Origin: Flaveria trinervia
Taxonomy: Eukaryota; Streptophyta; Magnoliopsida; Asterales; Asteraceae
Assembly: GCA_025506515.1 (NCBI GenBank)
Contig: CM046451.1
Coordinates: 47,255,212 to 47,319,211, forward strand
Direction: 5' to 3'
Length of the DNA: 64,000 nucleotides
Of the stretch, positions 13,401 to 26,400 are shown in pieces. The stretch's first letter is position 1, and each line of letters opens with the position of its first letter. Under the pieces are notes generated by a model. It was not told where the DNA came from, searched no databases, and was given only the letters and a program-made list of their open reading frames with translations. The position numbers and the translations under genes were made by a program.

Positions 13401-13780
13401 ATCTCTTTACCTCCTTCACAAATGATCTTCAATGCTTTATATAGTGTATATCCAGTTTGATATGCATCAAGCCTTGTAAGAACTTCCAAAGGTAGTCCTT
13501 TACACATCAATGAATGGGCTTTAATATCATTCTTAACTCTTTTCAGATCATCTCCTTGAAGATCATCTTCGGGATAAGGTTCTGGAGAATCTTTAGTATA
13601 CACAAATCTTGTGTCTGGTCCATCAGTTATTATAGGAATGTATGGTTCTTTTTCTATAGATTTCCAGAGATCAGTGTCAATGGAATTAAAATGTTGTTTT
13701 AGTCTAAGAGACCAATTCTTGAAATCAGCTCTATTTTTAAGTTTTGGAACTCTGTTTTCAGAATCTTCTGATTTTACCAT
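10488..13780 (-). pseudogene. Element B gag with four CCHC zinc knuckles, broken
   Basis: Capsid/nucleocapsid polyprotein. The start is taken at 13780 (MVKSEDSENRVPKLKN), which opens the conserved gag region FKNWSLRLKQHF. Further gag segments lie at 13140-13349 (NALPSSWKQTI) and 12574-12834. A first knuckle, CFNCNSYGHFSREC, is encoded at about 12525-12570, just after an in-frame stop in GFDK*KGRC. A Glu/Lys-rich and coiled-coil-prone stretch follows (about 11415-12420). Bases 10780-10960 then encode three tandem knuckles, CEICDMKNHNTTEC, CHICDMRNHSTADC and CTYCDEKTHNTANC. Extra distal knuckles are known in Sirevirus gag; three in tandem is more than in D or E here. Several frameshifts. Confidence 0.88.
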
Positions 13781-14389
13781 TCTTATATTTTTAATTATTT
13801 TTTTTAATTTGAAAATGTTTTTCAAAGAATTTTCTTTAAAAAAAAGTCTAAGTATCAAGATTAAAACGTCTGAACAATACTCAAACGTCTGAACAGTACT
13901 CAAACGTCTCAACAGTTGATGCGTCTAAGTTGATAAACGTCTAAGGGAATGCCTTAGAAAAATTTTCCCAAAACGTCTAAAATTGATGCGTGTTAACAGT
14001 TGTAAAACGTCTAAACAGTTGTAATGCGTATACACAGTGTTGATGCATCTACACAGTGTTGATGCGCCTACAGTTATCAAACGTCTAAACAGTTCAAAAA
14101 CTTCTCAACAATGATACGTCTGGACACTCGAACAGTGATCAAACGTCTGAACTGAAAACGTCTACACAGTGTTGTTGCGACTAAATAGTAGTCAAACGCC
14201 TAACACTTAGACAATTTTTCAGCAAACTTCAACCCTAATGCGTCACATTCATCATGTTCATATGAATATAACAGACTCAAATCATCTAAATTCTTCAAAT
14301 GTTGATGAATTCAATTGAAACTTTTCAATTAAGCAAGTTTTATGGCGATAAACATTCTTCTTAATATCAATTTCCTCAATTTCAACAAC
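13781..14389 (-). other. Element B 5' leader segment with ACGTCTGAACAGT array
   Basis: Leader between gag and the insertion point of C; it resumes at 53091. Bases 13860-14230 contain about 20 degenerate copies of words like AAACGTCTGAACAGT and GATGCGTCTAAC, plus TGCCTTAGAAA at about 13950. This is the same vocabulary as the spacer array at 5040-5520, there mostly reverse-complemented. No ORF of note beyond the gag start. Confidence 0.75.
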
Positions 14390-14394
14390 AAATA
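14390..14394. repeat. Target-site duplication of element C (left)
   Basis: AAATA before the LTR at 14395 versus AAATC at 53086-53090 after the other LTR. Four of five bases match. Confidence 0.6.
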
Positions 14395-15121
14395 TGTTAG
14401 GACCTGGTATTTGAAGGAATACCTAGTGATTAGCGTGTAAACCAGATCAAATAGTGCGGAATCCTATTTGATTGGCGATCCAATCAGTGAGAACACATGA
14501 AGAATCAATAAAGAATTGAAACTAACATTAGAAATCGATTGGAAATCGATCTAATGTGTTCTATGAACTTGGAGAACGAATTGGGAGGCTTCTGGACGGC
14601 TAGGGTACGTCTAGAATCGTAGTGAATGAATGCTCTATGTTTTTCACGAATTAGATTGTATTTATAGGTTAGTATTGTTCATTCAGGCGACTGGACCATA
14701 AGCATGGTTCAGTCGTGCGATTGAACCATGCGGTGATCCATCCGCATGACTGAGTGTTTAGTCGTGCGACTGAGTCAATCTTATGTTTCAATCATATGAC
14801 TGATCCAGTCTCCTGGTTCAGTCGTGCGACTGAGTCAATTGTATCAAGTTATTCATGCGTGTGGTCCATTCGTATGGGCCATTCGCATGAGAACTTCATT
14901 ATGTTAAGTTTGAATGTTAATTAATAAACATTATGTGTAACCATTCACACAACTACTATCCTAATTAACCAATTCAATATCTACTCATTAATGAAATATT
15001 AGTCATTACAAATCACAAACAATCAATATCATTTCATTAATCAGATAAAATTACATCAAAATCAGATAAACAAGATCTATTACATTTCATATCATGATCT
15101 AGGGACATACATGTATCAACA
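14395..15121 (-). repeat. Element C 3' LTR
   Basis: 727 bp. On the coding strand it begins TGTTGATACATGTATGTCCC and ends CAGGTCCTAACA. Bases 14688-14890 hold several near-palindromes of the type CAGTCGTGCGACTG and CATTCGTATGGG-like variants. The polypurine tract CCAAGGGGGAGTT follows at 15122-15134. Confidence 0.96.
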
Positions 15122-15134
15122 AACTCCCCCTTGG
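15122..15134 (-). promoter_or_regulatory. Element C polypurine tract
   Basis: The coding strand reads CCAAGGGGGAGTT directly before the LTR start TGTTGATAC. Confidence 0.85.
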
Positions 15135-15184
15135 ACCTAGATCTCTCTAATGTCTGTTTTCTGCATCACCTCCGCATATTTCTT

Positions 15185-18044
15185 TTACTTGTTCTCTTTT
15201 GTGACTCCTGCGTGAATCTCAAACGCGAAGCAGAGTCTTATGACATTTTGGAACTGGAGGGCTTGTACAATATCTTGCGTATCATAGAACAATGGCCACT
15301 TGTATAGCGTGTAGACATCTTTTTCTGACAAGTTGGTAAGCCACATTGGGTCGAATACCCTGATCGTATCCATTTGGCCTCCTTGTTTAGGACTATGACC
15401 GCTTCTGCTGTTCTCTAATCGTAGTACCACCACCTAAAGTGTGGAGTGAAGTCCTGTGGCATTTCCCTGAGTAGGATTCTTGACATTGTGCGCAGAGGAC
15501 TCCACCTCAACACTATCTTCAGTTTCCAGTAATGGCATCAACCTCAGACCTTCTGATATACCTTGTAGGCTGTTAGGGTCTGAAGTTAACCCACCTGGTG
15601 TGGTACTCCTTCTTTAGGGCAGCCTCGAACCAGCCTGACATCTTCCTCGGGTCAGCATACAAAAGCTTTAGTTTGGCCAGCTGGTTGAGCTCAAAACCTG
15701 GTAGAGTCTTCAGATGATGTGGGAATCTAAAGTACTCTATGCCCTTTCTCTCTTAACTGCATATACGTTAAGATCCTTAAAATACGCCCCGCTATGATCC
15801 TGCCAGTCACCTTATGATGTTTCTTGACTCTGTAGAGTTTGGTGTAGGCATCCTGTTTCGGTGCAGTGGCGTTGGGCTCTAACTTCTTCAAACACATAGC
15901 CCACTCAGCTTTCGAATATCTACATCACCAATGAGGCTTGGGCCGTTTCCTTACTTTCTCCGACTCTAGCTCCATCTTGTCTAACACCTCAAAAGTATTG
16001 CTGACGAGGGATTCACCCAGATTGGGGACCACATTTCCCTCATTGTCAGCGTACTGAGGGTAGTGCTTGGCAGTGACATCTTCAATCTCAATTTCATCAA
16101 CATCGTTGAGCTCTTCGTCACTAGTCGAGTCGCATGTCGGAGCAGTCTTCACTATCTCATCTGGATTGAGCTTGAAAATTTCTGCGAGTTGCTCGTTTGA
16201 TAGGTCGTGAATTATTTCCCCTTCTTCAGGGGTATAACTCACCGACCTCCTTACAATCCCTGCAGATCAAGAATCATTGTTAGCTGAGTCTTGATCTGCT
16301 GAAGGGGGGCAACATCAAACTCATCCTTTTGGTAATTGGATCTGTTGATTTACACATTCAACATATCAACCATTAGTAATTCATCAAAACAGAAATGCAT
16401 TAAACTGAATTTATACATTAAATACATAGATTTCAATACATGATTCAAATACAAAAGTAATTTAGTACATAACATCTAATCTTACTTTCGTCCTGTATCA
16501 TCGTCTCGTCACTTGGTGGAGCGAGGAAGAAGCTGGTTGGTCTTGTATGTTCTTGGATCCTTTCTTGACCAGAAGCAGAGGCTGGTGCAGCTGCATCTCC
16601 TCCTGATGTATCATCATCATCCTTCTCCTCTGTCCTTTCTTCTCTCTCCCTCATCCTCTTCTGTCTCATCATCCTCATCATCACTTTCATCATCATCATC
16701 ATCTCTGTCTCCTTCTTTGATCTTCAAGGGCTCTCCTTAGATCCCTTTAACTTTAACATGATTGTCTTCTTCGCCTTGTCCAACTCCTCTATCTTCTTGT
16801 TTGATGAGACACTCTGTGCTTGGTGTTGGGCTATCTCAAGGCTCTGAGCAGCCATCTGTTGGGCCTGCTCCTTTTTCACTCTAGCCTGCTCTTCTATCTG
16901 GTGAGACTGAGCAGCAGTAAGATCAGCAAGCTGACGGATATGAGCCGCCTTCTCCTCATCTGCTGCTAATAAGCGCATCACCATCCTGTTGAGCGCAGAC
17001 AGTTGTTCCTCTACCCCAATTGGAGGTAGAGGTGATACATATGGATGAGATGGATGGGCTGAGGATCCAGCTTGGTGGGTAGCGCTGGTGGTGGTTGCTA
17101 TAGTGAAGATGGGTCTGTGAAGTGGTGGAGGTAATGGGGGAGTGAAAGATATGGTGGTAGATGGAATCTGTACAGTGGTGGGTGGTGTGGTGGTGGTAGT
17201 AGTAGCTGTGGTGGCTGTGGTGGCTATGGCTGTGGAAGTGGTTGTGGTGGTGGCAGATGTGGTGGCTACGGTGGTGGATGGTATGATTGTGGAAGTGGTA
17301 GTGGTGGTGGCAGATGTGGTTGTGGAGGTAACGAAGGTGAGACGTCTTTCTTCTTCTTCTAGCCATGGGGTTGAGCCATCCTTCCTCCTCACCCATTGAG
17401 GTGGATGCTCCCCTACAACCCTGCTAGCTGGCTCCGGTACATAACTCGGATCCGTGGCTGTCTCTCCTGAGTCTCGTGGGTGTCACAAACACCCTTAGCC
17501 CATGTTCCGTGGGAAACAACTTGCTTCCCACAGTCCGTGTTAAGGGCTCCTCTTCTGACTCCTCTTCTCTCTAATCAGGACAAAACCCTGATGGAAACCA
17601 GCAGACTCGTTCATCATGGGTGGATGGTGGAGATGGTATATCAGTGGTAGTGCCCTAGATGGAATGGGGCTGTATCTCCACCATCACCACTGTCGTCATC
17701 ATATCGTCATCAACTGGTAGACCTATAGGTTCAGAATCAGAGTCACTGTCATCCTGACGCCATTTTCGTCTTCCCAGCGCCACATAGTTCTCGTTTGCCA
17801 AATGGCCAATCAACCTCTTCACTAGGGGCTTCACTTGTTTGCCCCTATACACCCTCATTCGACCCAAGGTCTGTCATCCATAATTTCCAAAAAGTATACT
17901 GCATCATGACTCTCCTTTGAGAAATGGCAGCTTGTCGTTGAAGATTAGCTGTAGAAAACCTGGGGTACATACAGAATCTCGTTCCCTTTTGCTTCCAGGT
18001 TCTCTTCAGATAGGAAAAGATCATACTCGAGAAGCTGAAGGGTG
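15185..18044 (-). pseudogene. Element C 3' ORF, distal part (broken)
   Basis: Downstream portion of C's env-position ORF, cut at 18044 by E; the N-terminus is at 30455-30960. MYPRF is encoded at 17956-17970, as in B's 3' ORF. Then come an Asp/Ser-rich segment (17655-17867), a strikingly Thr-rich, mucin-like low-complexity stretch (about 17060-17390), a Gln/Glu coiled coil (about 16740-17000), an Asp/Met-rich run (16600-16710), another acidic segment (15925-16242), and a C-terminal segment with WLTNLSEKDVYTLYKW (15185-15433). Frames change several times and no enzymatic motif is recognisable. The function of these 3' ORFs is not known. Confidence 0.7.
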
Positions 18045-18832
18045 TGCAGGATCGTTCAAGGACTTGGACACAATTACAACACAACAACACAATGAGGAGA
18101 TTAACTAAACTTAATCAAACAGTGAACTGGGTAACAAAGGTGATGCAGAGAACACAAGTAAAGCAAGAGACAGAACAAGAGAGTATAGTTTTCAAGGTAG
18201 CAGTATATTGCTTTCTCAAGTTCTTTTACAAGTGTTACAAAGCATTACCGAAAGATACAAGAACTTGGAATACTTATACTACAACCTACAGCCGGCTATA
18301 CTATGAAAGCCAGCTGGATACAATTGACTAGACACTAACAAAATCAATTGTAGGATCAAAAGGCATATCTGCCTTTTGACCTTGTGACTATGACATGCCA
18401 TAGCTCACATCCTTATACATATAAAAAGGATAAAGTACATAAAGTGGAAAGTTTCAGACTCAAGACCTCAATGTACAGTTACCAAAAGCATGGACCTTTT
18501 CACCAACTCTTGTAAGTTGGTGACTTATCAGAGACGCAGCGGAAAAGGTGCTTTATGGAACAGTACATCAGATAAAGCATGTGTACTAAAAGTCTTCGGA
18601 AGAATCTGTCTTCATAGGTTGAAGCTTCGGAAGACTTTGTCTCTTCAAGCTTCGGAAGACTTCATGTTAGGCTTCGGAAGATATTGGTCTTGGCTTCGGA
18701 AGATATTACACTTAGAGTATTTTCTAATGCTTTGTGTAATTCTTCCGAAGCATTCTTCACTTCAGTACTTAGTGCATGTTGCTGAAACACTTAGGCAGTT
18801 TTGGGTTGCATCAGACTTCAGGAATCCTTACA
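18045..18832 (-). repeat. Element E 3' LTR
   Basis: 788 bp, nearly identical to 29658-30450. Six CTTCGGAAG or CTTCCGAAG words lie between 18594 and 18750. On the coding strand it begins TGTAAGGATTCC and ends GATCCTGCA. Confidence 0.96.
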
Positions 18833-18844
18833 AACTCCCCCTAG
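18833..18844 (-). promoter_or_regulatory. Element E polypurine tract overlapping the 3' ORF stop
   Basis: The coding strand reads CCTAGGGGGAGTT before the LTR. The TAG inside it is the stop codon of the last 3' ORF segment (18841). Confidence 0.8.
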
Positions 18845-21800
18845 GCTGATGCTACCAAAACACCTAGAAGATCTTTAATGTTTGTAGTCTTCAGAATAAT
18901 CAATACCATCCCTTTCTTCATTTGATGGTCAGGATCATTAAGACTCTCATAGTATCTTCTCATTTCAAAGAGATCATGCAGAGGTAAGTTGATTATGTCT
19001 TGCCATGAGTAGACATTTTCAACACCTTGATCTCTGATAACATTCCATCTTTCTGGATTGGTAGAGTAAGTCCAGGATAAGATGGGTGTCTCGGTTGCTA
19101 GAGGAGCCACTTGCATAGGAGTTGATTGGGCTGCCTCATCATGCACTTCCTCAGGTTGATCTGATCAGCCTGGGGAGTAGAGGTAGATGACTTTGGCTTC
19201 TTCTTTTTAGTCTTTGGTTTAGAGGCCATTTTCTTCTTCCTCTTTAATGTCTTTAACTGAGAAGACTGGTCTGCAGCACCATGTTGATCATCAGTGTCTT
19301 TCTCAGTTGGGTGTTCCTCCCTCACAGGTTCAGAAGGAGAGGGAGTTTGACCCTGTCTTGGATCAGAAGATGAAGTTTGCTGAGGCTCAGCTGGAGGTTC
19401 TGGTTCAGGTGTCTCTGGTTGTTCAAACTTGACCTCCACTTCAGGTGGGACTTGACTTGGAAGAGAGTGCAAATCAATGAGTTCACCACTTTTAATCTTC
19501 TGCTTGATTACCCTTATATGCTCATCCATTGTAGATAGAGACATGGGACCAAGTCTCCTTCCGGAGAATCCATATGACTTCAAGAAGCTCATCATTCTTT
19601 GTCTGTCAGCAGACTTCTTTGCATTCTTTTGAATGATGGCTCTTGACTTTGCAGCTTCTTCCCTTAGCTTCCTTTTGTTGTTTTTCTTTCTTTGACTAAC
19701 TCAAGCTCAAGTTGCTTTAAGTACTCGAACTCAATGAAGTCATAGGACAGGGGAAGAAGTGTATTGCCTGATAGAAGCCTGTGGCACTCAGGTAGTTTAT
19801 CATTTTGATTCTATCCTCTTCTTTATCTACCTGAGGTTCTTGTGGAGCCACATCTTCCTGTCAGGACTTTCTTGAACTGGAGAGAGAGTGGGAGTATGCT
19901 TGTGAAGTCTTTTCTGTCTCCTCTCCTCTTTGAATTGGAGAAGTAACCTTGCATCCTCTTTCTCCTTATCTCTCTTGACACTTCCATGTCAGCCAGTTCA
20001 TTCAACTCTTCTAAGGGGAGGGAGATGATTTCATCAACATCATAGTTCCTGGTCTGTAAATAATTAATCCTGACTGCCCTTTGTTCATCATTTTGAGTGT
20101 TTGGTCTGGGGGCAGCCCTGATTGCAGCTTGCATAAATTTTGATGACCCAGAAGAACTTTCTCCCCTTAGCCTCCTTTTCCTCTCTCTCTCTTCCTCCTC
20201 AATTTCCTCAGGAGTCATTATCCTTTTCCCTTTGTCACCAACAGACCTTTGTGACTCAGGGTGGATTGAGGCTTGGCCTTCATTGCTTGGTGTAGCTTCC
20301 ATGCTCTGGCCAGAGAGAGGCTGAGAGAACCTTCACCAGCAGGTGTCTCAGATGGAGTTTGGACCTCTGCAGCAGTTGTTGATGGTGAGACAGGGGTCTC
20401 AGGTTCTGCCACTGGGCCTTCAGCCAAGGTTTCCCCTATGAAACTAATCTTAGGGTCCACCTCAGCATCCAGTTGACCGATGACATTGCCTGATTGCCTA
20501 AGTCTCCTTCTTAGAGAGAACTCTGCAAGGATCTGTCTTGGATTCTTTGAGCCAGCCTGTCAGCTTGTCTAGATTTGCTTGGGTTGACAAGTGGCATGTT
20601 GACCAATCCAGTCCTTCATAGAAGCTCAGGCTTTGGAACTGAAGGACTTCTTGTTGACCTTGAACTCTGTGAAGTATGAGGGCTCTTCTGTCATCATCAT
20701 ACCTCCATCTGATAATGTAGTTGCCAGTTCCATGTGGTGGAGATGAGACAGCCCTTGGTATACCTTCCTCAAAGAGACTCCTGATGAGAGAGTCTATAGA
20801 GTCCACATTAATGTGAACTTGAGGAAGTTGCTGAGAATGCACAACAGCAAGTGAGGATGGTGAGTCCTCTATGTCCATTCTCTTTGAAGAACTCCCAGGT
20901 TCTGTGGTTGTGATAACTTTCTCCCCCTTTTTGGTAGCATCACCCACTTGCATAGGTGAGCTGGAGGATAAATCAGTCACTCCACAGGTTCTTGTGTTCC
21001 TGGTTGAGTCTCCTTAAAGGTCTCTCAGCTAGTTTTTCCTGCAGATATGAAATCTGGAGTTGCTGATCATTGACCCTGTTTTGCAGGGTAGTCACCTGAG
21101 ATTCCAAGTGACTAACCTTAGAGACTAGATAGGTGCATGTTTGTGACAATTGTTGTACCTTTAGTCTCAAATTCCCCTCATCTTCATCAGAAGAATCACT
21201 GGGGGATGAGAGGATTGGACCAAATCCCTTCTCTCACCACCAGCTTGAGTTTCTTGGCTGCTGGGTTTCCTCTGCTCACTGGCAACCTCAGTTAAGATGC
21301 CAATGGGCTGAGTTGATGGTTGAGGTCTTAATGATGTAATCACTTTCAAAAGTGAGAGCCTCTTCCATATGGACATCCTGAACAGGTTCAGATGTGTCCA
21401 CCTCAGTAATAGGTGACTGATGAGGGATAGACTGAGGAGAGTCAGAGGTACTCATCTCTCTTTGAGTAGGGGAGGAGAAGAGAGACTCATGGTACTCACT
21501 GAATCCTAAGTCTTCATCAGTGTAAAAGGATAGGTTGGGAATTGGTTGGTTTAGATCCAAAGGCTGGGGATGGTAGCTGTCCCCTGAAGGTTGTTCACTT
21601 GAGTGTTGAGACTCAGAGTGAAGGCTTACAGTTGTTGGGCTAATGAGCTCATCAGGTTGAGCTTGAGGAACCTCAGCCCTGATAGGTAAAGTAATGGGAG
21701 TGGTTTGCTCCTCAGGAGAAGTGGGAGCTCTGGAGTCCACTTCTTCCTGTAAGGTTGAGTATTGGGGGCCTGCACAGACTCAATAGCCTGAGCAGGGGTT

Positions 21801-22682
21801 CGTTGGGATTTTCTTTTGTAGGTGATGAATATTGGAGGTTGTGAAGAGGGTAGGAGAGCAGTAGGTGTGGGTTCAACACTAGCTTGGACTGCTATGTTGT
21901 CACCTTGAGCAATGAGCTCTAACATTTTTGGGACTAGGGCTGTTTCTACCCCTGAGAAGCCTACAGTTGGCTTCTTCATAATTTTAAAGATGCCGGGCTT
22001 CATCTGTCCCAGTTTAAGAATATTGCCTGTTTCCCTCAACTGTGAGCCCAGTTCAGTTAAGAATGTGTTGAACATATCTAGGAAACATGTAATATTCTAA
22101 GGAGTCTAAGTTTGCAAGTAATTAGTATAAACAATTGTGAATACCTGAACTTGACCCCCTGAACCATCCCATGAACTATAAAGGAGAGATCCTCAGGAAT
22201 CTGGTCCCATCCACCATGCTTGTTTGATAAGCTGTGGATAACCACATGGAGCAGGTATTTCCACTGGGATGAGACTTCCCTTTCCTGAAGGTCTTACAGA
22301 GAAATCTCCTTCATAGCCCATCTGCTCGAAGGAATGATTAACGCTTCTTTTGGAAAAAACACTTCACCTGCTTCATCATCCAGCTGAAGATGTCGGTTGA
22401 TGATGGCCGGAGTGATGAAAATTGTTCTCCCCTGCACTGTGGCAGACAGTGCCTTCTCCCCATCCATAATGACTCTTGGCAGGTCTTCCAGAATTCAAGC
22501 AAATGATCCTCATATAGAGGAGGATCAATGGTTAGGGAGGTGAAGTAGTGAGACAAAGACAAGAAACGGCAAACCTCTGAGAAATGAGGATCTTTGTCAG
22601 AGCATAACAGAGCAACCTGATTGTGTTGTCTGTGTAGCTGCATGGCAAAGTGAGGATCATTTCTGTGTGTAAGGTCAGCCAT
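18841..22682 (-). pseudogene. Element E 3' ORF (env-position protein), broken
   Basis: Starts at 22682 (MADLTHRNDPHFAMQL, followed by HNQVALL) and runs to a stop inside the polypurine tract. Recognisable pieces, in order, are the N-terminal domain (22338-22682), Pro/Ser/Thr-rich linkers (21288-22075), a clear coiled coil around SHLESQVTTLQNRV (20973-21170), a segment with ATKKGEKV (20498-20980), a basic/acidic region (19823-20460), a Lys-rich patch (about 19190-19250), and a C-terminal piece with WQDIINLPLHDL (18841-19146). A similar IISLPLEEL phrase occurs at about 20010, suggesting an internally repeated motif. No signal peptide or enzyme motif seen. At least five frame changes. Confidence 0.75.
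20921..20934 (-). promoter_or_regulatory. Internal polypurine tract inside element E 3' ORF
   Basis: The coding strand has CCAAAAAGGGGGAG, encoding T-K-K-G-E. The identical 14-mer in the same reading phase lies in element D at 43088-43101. Confidence 0.55.
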
Positions 22683-23403
22683 TGTGAGGTAGCTCAGAGA
22701 TGAAGAGAAAAGAATGGGAAGTAAATTTCAGAGAGAAAGCTTTGGGTTTTAGGTATGGAAGAAAAGCAGATGATAGAAGAGGGGGGAAACCGTTGGGTTT
22801 ATATGAGAGAGAAGGATTTCAGATAAAGTTTAATGAAAAGGATAAACTTTGAAATCCGTATGTCGGTCCCACCTCTGAAAAAGTAGTTTACCTTTTTGCT
22901 CAAAAAGTAGTTTTCTTGGAATTCGAAAAGCTTCCGAAGGAAATTTGTCTTCGGAAGTTTGATTGAAAAAGCTTCCGAAGCTAAAGTGACTTCGGAAGAA
23001 TTTTCCTGAGAGTCTTAAAGATTTATGCTTCGGAAGAAAAATAAACTTTTGGATGCTTTGTATAGGAATGAACAAAGCTTCCGAAAGTAATTTTTGCTTC
23101 GGAAGGAAAAAGTCCTTAAAAATGAATAAGTGTCTAAGTTGAGAATTTTAAGCTTCGGAAGATAAAGTTTGACTTCTTCCGAAGGTAAAATCTCTTAGAC
23201 AGTCATTTATTTTGAAGACATATTTTTCTTCCGAAGGTAAAATGTTATCTTCCGAAGTGTCAGAAAATTTTCAAGAATCCAAGGAAAGTCTTCAAAAAGA
23301 GTTTTTCATTCAAAGAAAACATGAGCTTATGAAAGTGATGAACTAGACAACTTAGGACACACATATTTTAAGAAGAAATAATTAGAATTAGTTTTAAAAA
23401 AAT
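22683..23403 (-). other. Element E spacer with CTTCGGAAG array
   Basis: Non-coding interval between pol and the 3' ORF. About eleven CTTCGGAAG/CTTCCGAAG words lie at 22928-23258, in both orientations and often after a G. The same word fills E's LTR. No gene seen. Confidence 0.8.
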
Positions 23404-26400
23404 CTACTCAAAGTTAATCATCCCAATAGCTGATATCAGATACTTAAATCTCTGTTCATCAAAAGCTTTTGTGAACAGATCAGCATATTGTTCATCTGTG
23501 TGAACTTTGACTAGTTTAATTAACCCCTTTTCATAGTTATCTCTTATTAAATGATACCTGATGTTGATGTGTTTGGTCCTTGAGTGCTGCACAGGGTTCT
23601 CAGTGATAGAGATAGCACTGTTGTTGTCTATGTGGATAGGAGTCTCTTTGAAGTTAAATCCTGTAGTCTAGCATCTGATTTTGAATCCAAAGCACTTGAG
23701 CACAGCAGCTTGCAGCAGCAATGTATTCAGCCTCAGCAGTTGATGCAGACACACAGGTTTGTTTCTTGCATTGCCATGAGACAACCCTTCCACCAAGGAA
23801 TTGACATCCCCCAGATGTAGACTTTGCAGTCATGTTGCAACCACCATAATCACTGTCTGTATAGGCATACAGATTGAAATTAGAATTCTTTGGATACCAT
23901 AAACCAAGTGTTGAAGCACCTTTGAGGTATCTTAAAATCCTTTTCACAGTGATTAAGTGAGACATCTTAGGATTAGCTTGATATCTTGCACAAATACATG
24001 TAGCAAACATGATATCAGGCCTGCTAGCTGTAAGATACATAAGAGACCCAATCATAGCCCTGTATAAGTGCTCATCTACACACTCCCCCTCAAGATCTGG
24101 ACCAAGAGAGTGGTTTCTGGCTATGGTGTCTTAGCAGTCTTACAATCAGTCATGTTGAACCTCTTGAGTATATCTTGAATATACTTTGACTGACTTATGA
24201 AAATGCCATCTTCAACCTGCTTCACTTGAATTCCCAGAAAGAAATTAAGTTCTCCCATTGAACTCATTTCAAATCTATCTTTCATCAGCTTTTCAAAGTC
24301 TTTGCAGAGCCTTGAATTGGTTGAGCCAAAGATGATGTCATCCACATATACTTGAACTAGCAGAATGTCGTTTCCTTGTCCTTTGATGAAGAGAGTTCCA
24401 TCTATAGTACCTCTCCTGTAACCATGTTTACAGAGATACTCAGACAGTGTCTCATACCACTTCCTGGGTGCCTGATGCAGCCCATAGAGAGCTTTGTCAA
24501 GCTTGCAGACATAATCAGGATGATCAGGATCTACAAAACCAGGTGGTTGTTTGACATAACCTCCTCATCAATCACTCCATATAAGAAAGCACACTTTACA
24601 TCAAGTTGGTAGACCTTGAAGTTCTTGGATGCAGCAAATGCCAGGAATATCCTAACAGCTTCTAGTCTAGCTACAGGAGCAAAGACATCAGTGTAGTCAA
24701 TCCCTTCTTCTTGTGTGTATCCTTGAACAACTAGTCTAGCCTTGTTCTGATGATGATTCCTCTATCATCCTTTTTATTCCTAAAACCCATTTGGTTCCAA
24801 TGGTAGTCTTCCCATGAGGAAGAGGACAAAGGTTCCAAACTTTCTGTCTTTTGAATTGAAGCAGCTCTTGTTGCATAGCTTCAACCCAACTTCCATCCTT
24901 TAGAGCCTCCTCAACTTTCTTTGGCTCTAACTGGGATAGAAAACAAGAGTGAAGACAAACATTTGCTTCATGGGTTTGCCCTCTTGTTTTTACCCCGGAG
25001 ATAACATCTCCAATGATGTTTGTAGTAGGATGAGACTTGTGGATCCTTAGCTGAGGGATCACAGCAAGTTGCTGAGATAGATCCAAATTTGAGAAATTTA
25101 GATCTGGTCTTGAAGATTGATCCTCCACATTATCACACTTATCAAGATTAACTTGATCCAATGAGTGTGTGACATCATTGATGTTATCATCTATGGTATG
25201 GTTATTAGCATCAAGAGATTCTTGATCACTTTCACCATCACCATTGTTATCTTCTGCAATTGAGATGTCTTTATCTGGTTGAGAGGCCTCTGAACTGGAA
25301 TTTGAAGGCATGCCAGATGTATCAGCTGGATTTGTCATTGTTGTGCTGATAGAAACCTCATTTGCTGAAGTGGTTCCAACTGGAGCTGAAGGTCTTCCAA
25401 GCTCAAATCTTGGATCAGGATCACCTGTATTTAAATTTTCTGCAGATCCTGAAACATGCTCACAAGATTTATTAAACAGTTGGTAACTAAATCAAGATCA
25501 AATAGCCAATCCGGACCAGAACCAGCCACACTGGGAGTGTGCTCATTGAAAGTCACATTGGCTGACTCCTCAATGATTCTAGTTCTGAGATTGTATACTC
25601 TATAAGCTTTAGCTTGAGAAGAGTATCCAATGAAGTGTCCATCGTCTGATTTCTCAGCAAACTTGGCAACTTGATCTTTGGTATTCAAGATGGTGCAGGG
25701 ACATCCAAATGACCTGAGAAAACCAATGAAAGGTTTCCTCTTGTGCCAAAGTTCATAAGGAGTCTTACCATGTGTCTTAACTACTAAGACTCTGTTTTGC
25801 ACATAGCAGGCAGTATTAACGCCTCTGCCCAGAAGGTGATAGGCAGTTTAGAGTCAGACAACATAGTTCTTGCAGCTTCAATAAGTGTCCTGTTTCTCCT
25901 CTCAGCAACTCCGTTTTGCTGAGGAGTCCTGGGAGCACTGTATTGTCTTGTAATACCCTTTTCATCACAAAATGTATCAAGGATTTGGTTTTGAATTCAG
26001 TTCCTTGATCACATCTTATGGTTTTGACCTTGTGATCACATTGATTCTCAATCTTTAAGATGAAATTCTTTAGAATCTCAGGAGTCTCATCTTTAGTTCT
26101 AAGAAAGAAAACCCAAGTGAATCTTGTAAAATCATCTGTGATCACTAGACAGTATAAGGTCCTTCCTAAACTCATTACACTGGTGGGGCCAAAGAGATCC
26201 ATATGTAATAAGTGTAGGGGAGTAGTGATGGAGTTCCTTTCCTTAGGCTTGTGAGATACCTTGTGTTGCTTCCCTTTCAGGCATGCAACACAATGATCAT
26301 CACTTGTAAACTCTTTCTTTGGCATTCCAGTTACCAGATCATTTTTGATTAATTTATTCATATTCTTAAAGTTTACATGGCACATTCTTTTATGCCATAG

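Noticed and set aside
17142..17399. Val-rich + strand ORF
   Set aside because: It is the complement of the Thr-rich segment of C's 3' ORF; its composition comes from the GTGGTGG repeat and there is no supporting context.
18490..18849. + strand ORF in E's LTR (also 30232-30450)
   Set aside because: Lies inside both LTR copies in antisense and differs by frameshift between them.
24082..24094. CTCCCCCTC as another polypurine tract (also 35468-35478)
   Set aside because: Both lie in pol coding or linker sequence of E and C at non-corresponding places, with no shared extended match; likely chance.
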